Shown: in pieces, positions 41,543-51,011 of the stretch | Numbering within the stretch: position 1 is the stretch's first letter | Layout of the letters: each line of letters opens with the position of its first letter | Assembly: GCF_900215145.1 (NCBI RefSeq) | Contig: NZ_OBDO01000002.1 | Location: 248,001 to 312,000, forward strand | From: Geodermatophilus sabuli | Lineage (GTDB): Bacteria > Actinomycetota > Actinomycetes > Mycobacteriales > Geodermatophilaceae | Reading direction: 5' to 3' | Length of the DNA: 64,000 nucleotides | Program-made: the position numbers and the translations under genes | Notes under the pieces: generated by a model | What the model was told of the DNA's origin: nothing | The model's database searches: none | What the model saw: the letters and a program-made list of their open reading frames with translations, nothing else

Positions 41543-42522
41543 CCGACCTCGCGAGGTCCGCAGAGGCCGCGGCGACGGCGGGGATGACCCCGCTGCGGCT
41601 GGGCACCCGGGCCAGCCGGCTGGCGACCACCCAGTCCCAGACCGTCGCCGACGCGATCACCGCGGCCAGCGGCGTCCCCGTCGAGCTGGTGCACATCAGC
41701 ACCGAGGGGGACCGCTCCTCGGCGGCGATCTCGCAGCTCGGCGGCACGGGCGTCTTCGTCGCCGCGATCCGCCAGGCGCTGCTCGAGGGCGCGGTCGACA
41801 TCGCCGTCCACAGCTTCAAGGACCTCCCCACGACGCCCGAGCCGGGTCTGGTGGTGGCCGCCGTCCCGACGCGGGAGGACCCCCGCGACGCGCTGGTCGC
41901 CCGCGACGGCCACACGCTCGGCGAGCTGCCGTCCGGCTCGCGGGTCGGCACCGGCGCGCCCCGCCGCGTCGCCCAGCTGCGGGCGTTGGGGCTCGGCCTG
42001 GAGATCGTGCCGATCCGGGGCAACGTCGACACCCGGATCGGGAGGGTCCTGGGCGGCGACGGAGCGCAGGGTGATCTGGACGCCGTCGTGCTGGCCCGCG
42101 CCGGGCTGACCCGGCTGGGCCGGCTGGCGGCGATCACCGAGACCCTCGACCCGCTGCAGGTGCTCCCCGCTCCGGCGCAGGGCGCGCTGGCCGTGGAGTG
42201 CCGGGCCGACGACGTCCGCACCAGAGAGCTGCTCGCCGCCCTCGACGACGCCGCCACCCGGGCCTGCGTGGTCGCCGAGCGCACGACCCTGGCCGCGCTC
42301 GAGGCCGGCTGCAGCGCGCCGGTCGCGGCCTACGCGGAACTGGCCGAGGGCGAGGACGGCCCCGAGCTGTTCCTCCGCGCCTCGGTGACCGCGCTCGACG
42401 GCAGCGACGGCGTCCGCGACTCGATCTCCGGGCCGCCGGCCGACGCCGAGCGGCTCGGCCGCGAGCTCGCCGCCGAGCTCATCGACCGCGGCGCCGCCGA
42501 GCTCATGGCGGCCTCGAGGTGA
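41539..42522 (+). CDS. hemC: Hydroxymethylbilane synthase
   Basis: Joins four porphobilinogens into hydroxymethylbilane. 327 residues. The dipyrromethane cofactor attaches to C258 in [16 protein letters not shown] and [14 protein letters not shown] are substrate-binding segments. GTG 41539 is coupled to hemA. The last five codons and the stop lie in a 30-bp repeat that is duplicated just downstream. Confidence 0.96.
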   Translation: MTDLARSAEAAATAGMTPLRLGTRASRLATTQSQTVADAITAASGVPVELVHISTEGDRSSAAISQLGGTGVFVAAIRQALLEGAVDIAVHSFKDLPTTPEPGLVVAAVPTREDPRDALVARDGHTLGELPSGSRVGTGAPRRVAQLRALGLGLEIVPIRGNVDTRIGRVLGGDGAQGDLDAVVLARAGLTRLGRLAAITETLDPLQVLPAPAQGALAVECRADDVRTRELLAALDDAATRACVVAERTTLAALEAGCSAPVAAYAELAEGEDGPELFLRASVTALDGSDGVRDSISGPPADAERLGRELAAELIDRGAAELMAASR

Positions 42523-42569
42523 GCGAGCTCGCGAGGTCTGGCGGCCTCGGGGTGAGCGAGCTCGCGAGG
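42507..42569 (+). repeat. 30-bp tandem repeat spanning the hemC stop
   Basis: Copies at 42507-42536 and 42540-42569 (period 33) differ at one base. Each holds GTGAGCGAGCTCGCGAGG. The first copy contains the hemC stop codon. Confidence 0.8.
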
Positions 42570-42674
42570 CCACCCCGACGACCCAGCACCCCCACCCCGG
42601 CCGGGCAGCCCACCCCGGCCTCACCGACCCCCGCACACCAGCCCTCACGGGCCAGGAACAGGAGCACGCGATGA
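42519..42674 (+). CDS. Candidate 51-codon linker ORF between hemC and hemD
   Basis: GTG 42519 overlaps the hemC stop (GTGA), the frame stays open for 51 codons, and its TGA overlaps the hemD ATG (ATGA). The peptide begins with [19 protein letters not shown] and is then Pro/Thr/Ser/Arg-rich without a fold. Half of it comes from the tandem repeat. hemD also has its own AGGAG site. It may be a coupling ORF or chance; its product is unlikely to have a function of its own. Confidence 0.3.
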   Translation: MSELARSGGLGVSELARPPRRPSTPTPAGQPTPASPTPAHQPSRARNRSTR

Positions 42675-44218
42675 CGCGCTTCCGCAAGCAGAACGGGACG
42701 GCCGGCAAGGTCGTCTTCGTCGGCGCCGGACCGGGCGATCCCGGGATGCTCACCGCCCGGGCGACCGCGGCGCTGCGCGAGGCCGACACGGTCCTCGTCG
42801 ACACCGACGTCCCGCCGGCCATCCACGACGCCGTCCGCGAGGCGCGCCCCGAGCTGGAGCTGACCCCCGCGGTCGGCGAGCCGGCCGAGGTGGCCAAGGC
42901 CGCCGTGGCCGCGGCCAAGGCGGGCGGCACCGTCGTCCGCCTGGTCGCCGGCGACCCCTTCACCAGCGACGCCGTGGTCAAGGAGGTGCTGGCCGTGGGC
43001 CGCACCTCCGTCGGCTTCGACGTCGTGCCCGGCGTCGCCCCCGTGACCGCGGTGCCGGCATTCGCCGGTGTCGCCCTCGGCGGCACCGCCCTGACCGCCG
43101 ACCTCCGCGGCGGCGAGGCGGACCTCGCGGCGCTCGCCGCCGCCGCCAAGGGCCTGGACGCGCCGCTGGTGCTGTCGGGCAACGCCGAGGAGCTGCCCGA
43201 CGCCGCCGCGCGGCTGGTCGAGGGCGGCCTGTCCGGCTCGACCCCCGTCGTGGTCACCACCGGTGGCTCGGGCACCGGCCAGAAGAGCGTTGTCGGCAAG
43301 CTCTCCGCCGTCGCGGAGAAGACCGCCGGCCTGGACGCCGTCACCGGCCCGGTCGTGGCCACGGTCGGCTCGGCCGTCGACAAGCGGGGCAAGCTCTCGT
43401 GGTGGGAGAGCCGGCCGCTGTTCGGCTGGCGGGTGCTGGTGCCGCGCACCAAGGACCAGGCCGGCGACATGAGCGACCGGCTGCGGGCCTACGGCGCCGT
43501 CCCGGTCGAGGTCCCGACGATCGCCGTCGAGCCGCCCCGCAGCCCCGCGCAGATGGACCGCGCCATCAAGGGCCTGGTCACCGGCCGCTACGGCTGGATC
43601 GTGTTCACCTCCGTGAACGCGGTGAAGGCGGTGCGGGAGAAGTTCGCCGAGCTCGGCCTCGACGCCCGCGCGTTCGCCGGCGTCAAGGTGGCCTGCGTCG
43701 GTGAGCAGACCGCCGAGGCCGTCCGTGACTTCGGCATCGTGCCCGAGCTGCTGCCCACCGGGCCGCAGTCCAGCGAGGGCCTGCTGGCCGACTTCCCCGA
43801 GTACGACGACGTCCTCGACCCGATCGACCGGGTGCTGCTGCCCCGCGCCGACATCGCCACCGAGACCCTCGCAGCCGGCCTCAAGGAGCGCGGCTGGGAG
43901 ATCGACGACGTCACCGCCTATCGGACCGTCCGGGCCGCCCCGCCGGCCGCCGCGGTGCGCGAGGCGATCAAGGGCGGCGGCTTCGACGCGGTGTGCTTCA
44001 CCTCGTCGAGCACGGTGCGCAACCTGGTCGGCATCGCCGGGAAGCCGCACGCCAAGACCGTCGTCGCGGTGATCGGTCCGCACACGGCCGAGACGGCGCA
44101 GGAGTTCGGTCTGCGGGTCGACGTCCAGCCGGAGACCGCCGCCGTCGCGCCGCTGGTCGACGCGCTGGCCGAGTACGCCGAGTCCCTCCGCGAGGCGGAG
44201 GACGGGGGCGAGAAGTGA
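42671..44218 (+). CDS. hemD: Uroporphyrinogen-III synthase with degenerate CobA-like N-terminal domain
   Basis: 515 residues. Residues 1-245 resemble uroporphyrinogen-III methyltransferase: VFVGAGPGDPGMLT and LVAGDPF remain, but other CobA signatures are not evident, so methylation activity is doubtful. Residues about 255-500 are HemD, with RVLVPRTKDQAGDMSDRL, IVFTSVNAVKAV and FTSSSTVRNLVG, which cyclise hydroxymethylbilane. This fusion is usual in actinobacteria. ATG 42671 has AGGAG upstream and overlaps the preceding linker ORF. Confidence 0.92.
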   Translation: MTRFRKQNGTAGKVVFVGAGPGDPGMLTARATAALREADTVLVDTDVPPAIHDAVREARPELELTPAVGEPAEVAKAAVAAAKAGGTVVRLVAGDPFTSDAVVKEVLAVGRTSVGFDVVPGVAPVTAVPAFAGVALGGTALTADLRGGEADLAALAAAAKGLDAPLVLSGNAEELPDAAARLVEGGLSGSTPVVVTTGGSGTGQKSVVGKLSAVAEKTAGLDAVTGPVVATVGSAVDKRGKLSWWESRPLFGWRVLVPRTKDQAGDMSDRLRAYGAVPVEVPTIAVEPPRSPAQMDRAIKGLVTGRYGWIVFTSVNAVKAVREKFAELGLDARAFAGVKVACVGEQTAEAVRDFGIVPELLPTGPQSSEGLLADFPEYDDVLDPIDRVLLPRADIATETLAAGLKERGWEIDDVTAYRTVRAAPPAAAVREAIKGGGFDAVCFTSSSTVRNLVGIAGKPHAKTVVAVIGPHTAETAQEFGLRVDVQPETAAVAPLVDALAEYAESLREAEDGGEK

Positions 44219-45222
44219 GTGCCGGGTTCGCGCGCGGGCGTCGGCTGCGGTCGACGCCCGCCCTGCGGCGGCTGACCGCGCAGACGCGGCTGTCCCCGGC
44301 GGACCTCGTGCTGCCGGTCTTCGTCAAGCAGGACATCGCCGAGCCGGTGCCGATCAGCTCGATGCCCGGCGTCGTCCAGCACACCCTGGACTCGCTGCGC
44401 AAGGCCGCCCACGAGGCGGCCGAGGCCGGCATCTCCGGGCTGATGCTGTTCGGCATCCCGTCGGAGAAGGACCCGGTGGGCTCGCAGGCCGACGCCGCCG
44501 ACGGGATCGTCAACGTCGCGCTGCAGCAGCTGCGGGCCGACCTCGGCGACGAGCTGGTGCTCATGGCCGACCTCTGCCTGTGCGAGTACACCGACCACGG
44601 GCACTGCGGCATCGTGACGCCGGCCAGGGGTGGGGTCCGGGGGCAGGGCGGGGGACTCGTCGTCGACAACGACCCGACCCTGGACCGCTACGCGGCGGTG
44701 GCGATCGCCCAGGCCCAGGCCGGCGCCCACCTGGTCGCCCCCAGCGGGATGATGGACGGGCAGGTCGCGGCGATCCGCGCCGGGCTGGACAGCGCCGCGT
44801 TCACCGAGGTGCCGATCCTGGCCTACGCCGCGAAGTACGCCTCGGGCTTCTACGGGCCCTTCCGCGAGGCCGCCGAGGGCGCGCCGCAGTTCGGCGACCG
44901 CTCGACCTACCAGATGGACCCGCCGAACGTGGACGAGGCGCTGCGCGAGGTGGCGCAGGACCTCGCCGAGGGTGCCGACGCGGTCATGGTCAAGCCCGCG
45001 CTGCCCTACCTGGACATCGTCGCGCGGGTGGCCGACTCCGTCGACGTCCCGGTCAGCGCGTACCAGGTCAGCGGCGAGTACGCGATGGTCGAGGCGGCCG
45101 CCGCCAACGGCTGGGTGGACCGGCAGCGGGCTGTCCTGGAGACGCTCACCGCCATCCGCCGGGCCGGTGCCGGCACCGTGCTGACCTACTGGGCGGTGGA
45201 AGCGGCCCGCTGGCTGCGCTGA
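44215..45222 (+). CDS. hemB: Delta-aminolevulinic acid dehydratase (porphobilinogen synthase)
   Basis: Condenses two 5-aminolevulinates to porphobilinogen. 335 residues. The active-site zinc ligands are present (C121, C123, C131 in [13 protein letters not shown]), so this is the Zn-dependent type. The Schiff-base lysines lie in [12 protein letters not shown] and [13 protein letters not shown] 44215 is coupled to hemD. Expected as an octamer from the family. Confidence 0.96.
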   Translation: MSAGFARGRRLRSTPALRRLTAQTRLSPADLVLPVFVKQDIAEPVPISSMPGVVQHTLDSLRKAAHEAAEAGISGLMLFGIPSEKDPVGSQADAADGIVNVALQQLRADLGDELVLMADLCLCEYTDHGHCGIVTPARGGVRGQGGGLVVDNDPTLDRYAAVAIAQAQAGAHLVAPSGMMDGQVAAIRAGLDSAAFTEVPILAYAAKYASGFYGPFREAAEGAPQFGDRSTYQMDPPNVDEALREVAQDLAEGADAVMVKPALPYLDIVARVADSVDVPVSAYQVSGEYAMVEAAAANGWVDRQRAVLETLTAIRRAGAGTVLTYWAVEAARWLR

Positions 45223-45737
45223 TGGGCCCGGCGGGGGGCGGCTACGCCGAGCCCGGGGCCTCCTGGCGGCCGTTCTGGCTGGTCGCCGGGGCTCTCGGGC
45301 TCCTCGTCGTCGGGGACCAGCTCCTGCCGGCCCTGGCCGTGCCCTCGCCGGTCTGGGCGCTGGTGCTGCTCGCCGTCCTGGGGGTGGTGGGGGCCGGGGT
45401 GCTCTCGGCCCGCCGCGCCTGGGGCGTCCGGGTCGACGCCGAGGGCGCCGACCCCGCGCTCACCGTCGGTCGCGAGCGCGTCCTGCTGGCCGACGTCGAC
45501 GCCGCCCACCTGCGCGCGGTCGGCGCCGGGACGGCGGGGGTGGACGCCGGCGCCCCGGTGCTGGGCGGCGGCTGGTCGGTGCCGCGCGGGCGGGCCGGGC
45601 TGCCGCTGCGGCTCGCCGACGGGCGCACCGTGCTCGTGCCCACCCGCGACCCGGGCGCGCTCACCACCGCACTGCTCACCGCCGTCCGGGACACCCCGGA
45701 GGGGCACACAGGGACGAAGGGGACACTGGGCTCGTGA
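45222..45737 (+). CDS. Small membrane protein between hemB and hemL
   Basis: 171 residues. Two hydrophobic helices (about 18-38 and 42-63) are followed by a soluble domain of about 100 residues with [14 protein letters not shown] near the end, which resembles the layout of DUF3093 proteins. I cannot assign it firmly. TGATG and GTGA overlaps tie it to hemB and hemL, so it is co-translated with haem enzymes; role unknown. Confidence 0.75.
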   Translation: MGPAGGGYAEPGASWRPFWLVAGALGLLVVGDQLLPALAVPSPVWALVLLAVLGVVGAGVLSARRAWGVRVDAEGADPALTVGRERVLLADVDAAHLRAVGAGTAGVDAGAPVLGGGWSVPRGRAGLPLRLADGRTVLVPTRDPGALTTALLTAVRDTPEGHTGTKGTLGS

Positions 45738-47107
45738 CCTCGCTGGACTCCACGCCGTACCACTACGAGGCCCCCACGTCGGCCGGCCTGTTCGCCCGCG
45801 GTCAGCGGGTCACCCCCGGCGGGGTGAACAGCCCGGTGCGCGCCTTCCGCGCCGTCGGCGGCACCCCGCGGTTCATGACGCAGGGCGCCGGGGCGTACCT
45901 CACCGACGCCGACGGGCGGCGGTACGTCGACCTGGTCGCCTCCTGGGGCCCGCTGCTGCTCGGCCACGCCCACCCGGCGGTCGTGGAGGCGGTCATCGCC
46001 GCCGCGCGCCGCGGCCTGACCTTCGGCGCCCCCACCGAGGGCGAGCTGGAGCTGGCCGAGGAGATCATCGCCCGGGTCGCGCCGGTGGAGCAGGTCCGGC
46101 TGGTCAACTCCGGCACCGAGGCGGTGCTCTCGGCGGTCCGGCTGGCCCGAGGCGTCACCGGCCGCCCGCTGGTGGTCAAGTTCGCCGGCTGCTACCACGG
46201 GCACGTCGACGCGCTGCTGGCCTCGGCCGGCTCGGGCGTGGCCACCCTCGGCCTGCCCGACACCCCCGGCGTCACCACCGGCGCGGCTGCCGACACCGTC
46301 GTCGTGCCCTACAACGACGTCGCCGCGGTCGAGGCCGTGTTCGCCGAGCGGGGCGACCGGATCGCCGCCGTCATCACCGAGGCGGCGGTGGGCAACATGG
46401 GCGTCGTCCCGCCGCTGGACGGGTTCAACGCCGAGCTGCGCCGGATCACCGCCGCGCACGGCGCGCTGCTGATCGTCGACGAGGTCATGACCGGCTTCCG
46501 GGTCTCCCGGTCGGGCTGGTACGGCCTGGACCCGGTCGACGCCGACCTGTTCACCTTCGGGAAGGTCATGGGCGGCGGGCTGCCCGCCGCCGCGTTCGGT
46601 GGCCGCGCCGACCTCATGCAGCACCTGGCCCCGGCCGGCCCGGTCTACCAGGCGGGCACGCTGTCGGGGAACCCGGTGGCCGTCGCCGCCGGCCTGGCCA
46701 CGCTGCGCCACTGCACCCGCGAGGTCTACGCCCGCTGCGACGAGGTGGCCGGGATCCTGCGCGGAGCGGCCAGCGCGGCCCTGTTCTCCGCCGGCGTCCC
46801 GCACCGGGTGCAGCAGGCCGGCTCGATGTTCTCGGTGTTCTTCGTCCCCGACGGGCGGCAGGTCCGCGACTACGACGACGCCCGCTCCCAGGACGCCGCC
46901 CGCTACACCGCCTTCTTCCACACCATGCTGGCCCGCGGCGTGTACCTGCCGCCGTCGGCGTTCGAGGCGTGGTTCGTCAACGCGGCCCTGGACGACGAGG
47001 CCGTCGAGCGGGTGCTGGAGGCGCTGCCCGCCGCCGCCCGCGCCGCCGCCGCGGTGGAGCCCGGCACGGCGCCGGCCGCCGAGGACCCGGCCGGGGTCAG
47101 CACCTGA
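45734..47107 (+). CDS. hemL: Glutamate-1-semialdehyde 2,1-aminomutase
   Basis: PLP enzyme making 5-aminolevulinate. 457 residues of class III aminotransferase fold. PLP lysine K277 is in [23 protein letters not shown], the cofactor Asp in [11 protein letters not shown], and GVNSPVRAF at the start are GSAM signatures. The C-terminal 35 residues are an Ala/Pro tail. GTG 45734 is coupled upstream, and the stop overlaps the phosphatase ATG. Confidence 0.96.
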   Translation: MTSLDSTPYHYEAPTSAGLFARGQRVTPGGVNSPVRAFRAVGGTPRFMTQGAGAYLTDADGRRYVDLVASWGPLLLGHAHPAVVEAVIAAARRGLTFGAPTEGELELAEEIIARVAPVEQVRLVNSGTEAVLSAVRLARGVTGRPLVVKFAGCYHGHVDALLASAGSGVATLGLPDTPGVTTGAAADTVVVPYNDVAAVEAVFAERGDRIAAVITEAAVGNMGVVPPLDGFNAELRRITAAHGALLIVDEVMTGFRVSRSGWYGLDPVDADLFTFGKVMGGGLPAAAFGGRADLMQHLAPAGPVYQAGTLSGNPVAVAAGLATLRHCTREVYARCDEVAGILRGAASAALFSAGVPHRVQQAGSMFSVFFVPDGRQVRDYDDARSQDAARYTAFFHTMLARGVYLPPSAFEAWFVNAALDDEAVERVLEALPAAARAAAAVEPGTAPAAEDPAGVST

Positions 47108-47757
47108 TGGCCTCGTCCCAGGGGCAGACCACCGTCGTCCACCTGCTGCGCCACGGGGAGGTCTTCAACCCCGAGAAGCTCCTCTACGGCCGGCTGCCCG
47201 GCTACCGGCTGTCCGAGACCGGCGAGGCCATGGCCCAGGCGGCCGCGGAGTGGTTCGCCGCCCGGCAGCCGATCACCCACCTCGTCTCCAGCCCGCTCGA
47301 GCGCGCCCAGCAGACCGCCGCGCCGATCGCCGCGGCCCTCGACCTGCCGGTGACGATCGACGAGCGGCTCATCGAGGCGGGCAACGCCTTCGAGGGGCTG
47401 CGGGTCGGCGTCGGGGACGGCGCCCTGCGCCGGCCCCAGCACTGGTGGAAGCTGCGCAACCCGTTCCGGCCCTCGTGGGGCGAGCCCTACGTGGAGATCG
47501 CCGCCCGCATGGTCGCCGCGGTGGAGGCCGCGCGCGACGCCGCCCGCGGGTCGGCCGCGGTCTGCGTCAGCCACCAGCTGCCCGTCTGGACGCTGCGCCT
47601 GCACCTGGAGGGACGCCGCTACGTGCACGACCCGCGGCGCCGGCAGTGCGGCCTGGCCAGCGTCACCTCGCTGACCTACGACGGGGACCGCTTCGTGGGG
47701 CTCTCCTACGCCGAGCCCGCCGGCGCCACCGACCCCGACGCGGTGCCCGGGGCATGA
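47107..47757 (+). CDS. Histidine phosphatase family protein
   Basis: 216 residues. The RHGE catalytic motif is in VVHLLRHGEVFNP, with the second His in VCVSHQLPVW. The phosphoglycerate mutase-like family usually acts as a phosphatase in this form. The same gene lies between hemL and the resA homologue in M. tuberculosis (Rv0525). Substrate unknown. Coupled by 1-4 nt overlaps on both sides. Confidence 0.88.
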   Translation: MASSQGQTTVVHLLRHGEVFNPEKLLYGRLPGYRLSETGEAMAQAAAEWFAARQPITHLVSSPLERAQQTAAPIAAALDLPVTIDERLIEAGNAFEGLRVGVGDGALRRPQHWWKLRNPFRPSWGEPYVEIAARMVAAVEAARDAARGSAAVCVSHQLPVWTLRLHLEGRRYVHDPRRRQCGLASVTSLTYDGDRFVGLSYAEPAGATDPDAVPGA

Positions 47758-48374
47758 GGTACTCCCTCCGTGGACGCCCCGCCGGCGCTCCGCGTCCCCG
47801 CGGGCGGCTGCTCGGCGTGCTGCTGGGCGCGGTGGTGCTCGCGGGCTGCTCCACCGGCTCCTCCGCGGTCGACGTGAACAACGGCGGACAGTTCCGGTTC
47901 GTCGCCGGCACCCCGGCAGGGGAGGTCATCCCGGAGGCCGAGCGCGCCGCCGCACCCGACTTCTCCGGCACCCTCCTCGGCGGTGGCGACTTCACCTCCA
48001 CCGAGCTGGCCGGGGACGTCGCGGTGCTCAACTTCTGGGGCTCGTGGTGCCCACCCTGCCGGGTGGAGACGCCGCAGTTCCAGGAGGTCTACGCCGACGT
48101 CCGCGACCGGGGCGTCGCGTTCCTCGGGCTGAACGTCAAGGAGACCAGCGAGCAGTTCGCGCAGGCGTTCGTCGACAGCGAGGGCATCGAGTTCCCGTCG
48201 CTCTACGACCCGCGCGGCGAGGTGGCGCTGGCGTTCCGGGACTACCCGGCCAACGCCATCCCGTCGACCATCGTGCTCGACCGCGACGGCCGGGTGGCCG
48301 CCGTCTACACCGGTGAGGTCGCCCAGGAGGACCTGCGGGCCGTGCTCGACCTGCTGCTGGGGGAGGAGGGCTGA
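47754..48374 (+). CDS. resA: Lipoprotein thiol-disulfide oxidoreductase, ResA-like
   Basis: 206 residues. A signal peptide with lipobox LAGC (lipid-attached C32), then a thioredoxin fold with WCPPC (C99, C102), IPSTIVLDRDG with the cis-proline, and a helix at the end. It reduces apocytochrome c haem-binding cysteines outside the membrane, fed by CcdA encoded next. ATG 47754 overlaps the phosphatase stop; the stop overlaps ccdA. Confidence 0.92.
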   Translation: MRYSLRGRPAGAPRPRGRLLGVLLGAVVLAGCSTGSSAVDVNNGGQFRFVAGTPAGEVIPEAERAAAPDFSGTLLGGGDFTSTELAGDVAVLNFWGSWCPPCRVETPQFQEVYADVRDRGVAFLGLNVKETSEQFAQAFVDSEGIEFPSLYDPRGEVALAFRDYPANAIPSTIVLDRDGRVAAVYTGEVAQEDLRAVLDLLLGEEG

Positions 48375-49231
48375 TGGGGGAGACCCTCGGCGGTCTGGTC
48401 ACCGACGGCCCGCTGCTCGTCGCCGCCGCCGTCGCCGCCCTGGTCGGGCTGGTCAGCTTCGCCTCGCCCTGCGTCCTGCCGCTGGTGCCCGGGTACCTGT
48501 CCTACGTCACCGGCCTGGCCGGGGTGGGAGCACCCAGCCCCTCGCGATCACGGCGCCGCGACCGGCCTGCGGGCTCCGCCGGTGGTCAGGGCGCCATGGT
48601 CGCGGAGGACGTGGCGGTCGACGTGGCGGTCGACGACCGCGCTCCCCGCGGCCGGATGGTGCTGGGCGCGCTGCTGTTCGTGCTCGGCTTCACCGCAGTC
48701 TTCGTCGCGTTCGGTGCGGCGTTCGGCGGCCTGGGCCGGCTGCTGCTGCAGCACGCCGACGTGCTCACCCGCGTCTTCGGCGTCGTCACCATCGTCATGG
48801 GGCTGGCCTTCCTCGGCTGGCTGCCGTTCCTCCAGCGCACCGCCCGCCTGTCGGCCCGCCCGGTCGCCGGGCTGGCCGGTGCGCCGCTGCTGGGCATCGT
48901 CTTCGGCCTCGGCTGGACGCCGTGCCTCGGGCCGACGCTCGCCGCGGTGAACTCCCTCGCCTACGTCGAGGCGACCGCCGGCCGCGGCGCGTTCCTCGGC
49001 ATCGCGTACTGCCTCGGCCTCGGGGTCCCGTTCGTGCTGGTCGCCCTCGGCGCCCGCTGGGCCCTCGGGGCGACGTCCTTCCTGCGCCGGCACGCGCGCA
49101 CCGTCACCCGGGTCGGGGGCGCGCTGCTGGTGGTGGTCGGCGTCCTGCTGGTCACCGGGGCGTGGACGGAGATGATGGGCTGGCTGCGGTCGTGGCTGGC
49201 GACCACCGGCTTCGGGGAGTCGGCCCTGTGA
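48374..49231 (+). CDS. ccdA: Cytochrome c biogenesis protein CcdA
   Basis: 285 residues, six membrane helices expected. It carries reductant across the membrane to ResA with C33 (FASPCVLPLVPGY) and C184 (GWTPCLGP), placed in TM1 and TM4. The loop after TM1 has an extra 40-residue polar stretch (SPSRSRRRDRP, then VAVDVAVDD), longer than usual. The GTG of the following linker ORF overlaps the stop. Confidence 0.93.
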   Translation: MGETLGGLVTDGPLLVAAAVAALVGLVSFASPCVLPLVPGYLSYVTGLAGVGAPSPSRSRRRDRPAGSAGGQGAMVAEDVAVDVAVDDRAPRGRMVLGALLFVLGFTAVFVAFGAAFGGLGRLLLQHADVLTRVFGVVTIVMGLAFLGWLPFLQRTARLSARPVAGLAGAPLLGIVFGLGWTPCLGPTLAAVNSLAYVEATAGRGAFLGIAYCLGLGVPFVLVALGARWALGATSFLRRHARTVTRVGGALLVVVGVLLVTGAWTEMMGWLRSWLATTGFGESAL

Positions 49232-49338
49232 GTGCCACGACGACGACGGGGGAGCGAGCAGCGCCGCCGGCTGGGGGCACCTCCCGCGTGCGGGGGCCGG
49301 CGAGCGAGGAACGGAACGAGCCCGGAGGCCGACCATGA
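49228..49338 (+). repeat. 107-bp dispersed element forming a 36-codon linker ORF (ccdA/resB)
   Basis: GTG 49228 overlaps the ccdA stop (GTGA) and, 36 codons later, the TGA (49336-49338) overlaps the resB ATG at 49335 (ATGA). The distance between the two start codons is 107 bp, the same as in the copy at 63854. A 19-bp block at 49269-49287 is identical to 63895-63913; over 107 bp I count 22 mismatches and no gap. Peptides share 24 of 36 residues, for example GERA, AGGTSR and EERNE. The element also supplies GGAGG before resB. Confidence 0.75.
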
Positions 49339-51011
49339 GCACCGTGGCCCCGCCGCGGCCCGATGCGGCGCCGCAGCCGCCCGCCCGCCCCTCGCTCGGC
49401 CGGCGCGTGCTCGACCTGTGGCTGCGCTGGTGGCGCCGGCTCACCGCCATGCGGACGGCGATCATCCTGCTGCTCCTGCTGGCGCTGGCCGCGATCCCCG
49501 GGTCGTTGCTGCCGCAGCGCTCGCTCAGCCAGAACAACGTCACCCAGTACTTCGCCGACCACCCCGCCCTCGCGCCGTGGCTGGACCGGCTCTACCTGTT
49601 CGACGTCTTCAGCTCGCCGTGGTTCGCCGCGGTCTACCTGTTGCTGTTCGTCTCGCTGATCGGCTGCGTCGTCCCGCGGCTGGTCGAGCACGTCCGCGCG
49701 CTGCGCGCCGCCCCGCCCCCGGCCCCGCGCCGGCTGCTGCGGCTGCCCGACTCCGCGGAGCTGACCACCCCCCTGGCCGGGCCGGCCGCGCTCGACGTCG
49801 TCGAGGAGGAGCTGCGCGTCCAGCGGTTCCGCGTGGTCCGCCGGGAGCCCGGAGCCGGCCCCGCCGACTCCGCCGGGTCCAGCGGCATGGAGCTGTCGGC
49901 GGAGAAGGGCTTCTGGAAGGAGACCGGGAACATCCTGTTCCACCTCTCCCTGGTCGCCCTGCTGCTCGGCCTGGCCGGCGGCAAGCTCTGGGGCTACGAG
50001 GGCAGCATCCTGGTCACCGAGGGCCAGGGGTTCTGCAACTCCTTCCAGCAGTACGACACCTACTCCTCCGGCCCACTGGTCGAGGGCGCCGACCTCACCC
50101 CGCTGTGCGTGGACCTCGAGGACTTCCGCGCCGAGTACGAGGAGGACCTCACGGCCTCCTCCTACACCGCCGACATCACGTACGGCGCGCCCGGCGAGGA
50201 CGGCCGGTCCACGACGATCGGCGTCAACGACCCGCTGCGCGTCGACGGCGACCGGGTCTACGTGACCGGCCACGGCTACAGCCCGCGGTTCACCGTCGCC
50301 CTCCCCGACGGCCGGGTCTTCGAGGGCGTCTCGGCGCCGTTCCTGCCCGCGGACCAGGCGACGATGGCCAGCCAGGGCGCGCTCAAGCTGCCCGACCTGG
50401 GCGCCGGCACCGACGACCAGCTCGCTCTCGAGGGGTTCTTCGCCCCGACCGGCGTGCTGCAGGGCGGCATCCTGACCTCGATCGACCCCCGGCCGCTGAG
50501 CCCCCAGGTGGCGATCATCGCCTACCGGGGCTACCTGGGGCTGGACTCGGGGCTGCCGCAGTCGGTGTACTCGCTGGACCAGAGCCAGGTCGAGCGCGGC
50601 CGGCTCGCCGAGGCCGGCCGCGCCAACCTCGCCGTCGGCGAGTCCCTCACCCTCGACGACGGCACCGCCATCACCTTCGACGGCTACGCCCAGTTCGCCG
50701 CGCTGCAGTTCTCCCACGACCCCGGGCAGGTGTGGGTGCTGGTGTCGGCCATCAGCCTGCTGCTCGGCCTGCTCGCCCTGCTGCTGCTCCGCCGGGAGCG
50801 CTTCTTCGCCCGCGTCGGCCCCGACCCGGGCAGCGGCGGTACCGTGCTCACGGTCGGCTCGCTGACCCGCGGCGGTGGCGAGAGCGCCGCCCGCTTCGCC
50901 GAGCTCACCGACCGGCTGCGCACCGCGCTCGACGCCCGTTCCACCCAGCCCCCCGCCCCGTCGTCCGTCGGGGCCGCACCGGAACCGGAGGCTCCCCCGC
51001 GTGACCGTTGA
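49335..51011 (+). CDS. resB: Cytochrome c biogenesis protein ResB
   Basis: 558 residues; with CcsB forms the system II haem export and ligation complex. Membrane helices occur at about 38-58, 88-108, 190-210 and 468-488, with a large outer domain between the last two. FWKETGNILFHLSL leads into TM3, as in ResB. The C-terminus is Pro/Ala-rich. The ATG at 49335 overlaps the linker ORF, and the gene overlaps ccsB by 11 nt. Confidence 0.93.
   Translation: MSTVAPPRPDAAPQPPARPSLGRRVLDLWLRWWRRLTAMRTAIILLLLLALAAIPGSLLPQRSLSQNNVTQYFADHPALAPWLDRLYLFDVFSSPWFAAVYLLLFVSLIGCVVPRLVEHVRALRAAPPPAPRRLLRLPDSAELTTPLAGPAALDVVEEELRVQRFRVVRREPGAGPADSAGSSGMELSAEKGFWKETGNILFHLSLVALLLGLAGGKLWGYEGSILVTEGQGFCNSFQQYDTYSSGPLVEGADLTPLCVDLEDFRAEYEEDLTASSYTADITYGAPGEDGRSTTIGVNDPLRVDGDRVYVTGHGYSPRFTVALPDGRVFEGVSAPFLPADQATMASQGALKLPDLGAGTDDQLALEGFFAPTGVLQGGILTSIDPRPLSPQVAIIAYRGYLGLDSGLPQSVYSLDQSQVERGRLAEAGRANLAVGESLTLDDGTAITFDGYAQFAALQFSHDPGQVWVLVSAISLLLGLLALLLLRRERFFARVGPDPGSGGTVLTVGSLTRGGGESAARFAELTDRLRTALDARSTQPPAPSSVGAAPEPEAPPRDR

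Noticed and set aside
41416..43470. A 684-codon minus-strand frame across hemC and hemD
   Set aside because: Both plus-strand genes have catalytic motifs and tight overlaps; the antisense frame is open only because GC-rich codons rarely give stops.
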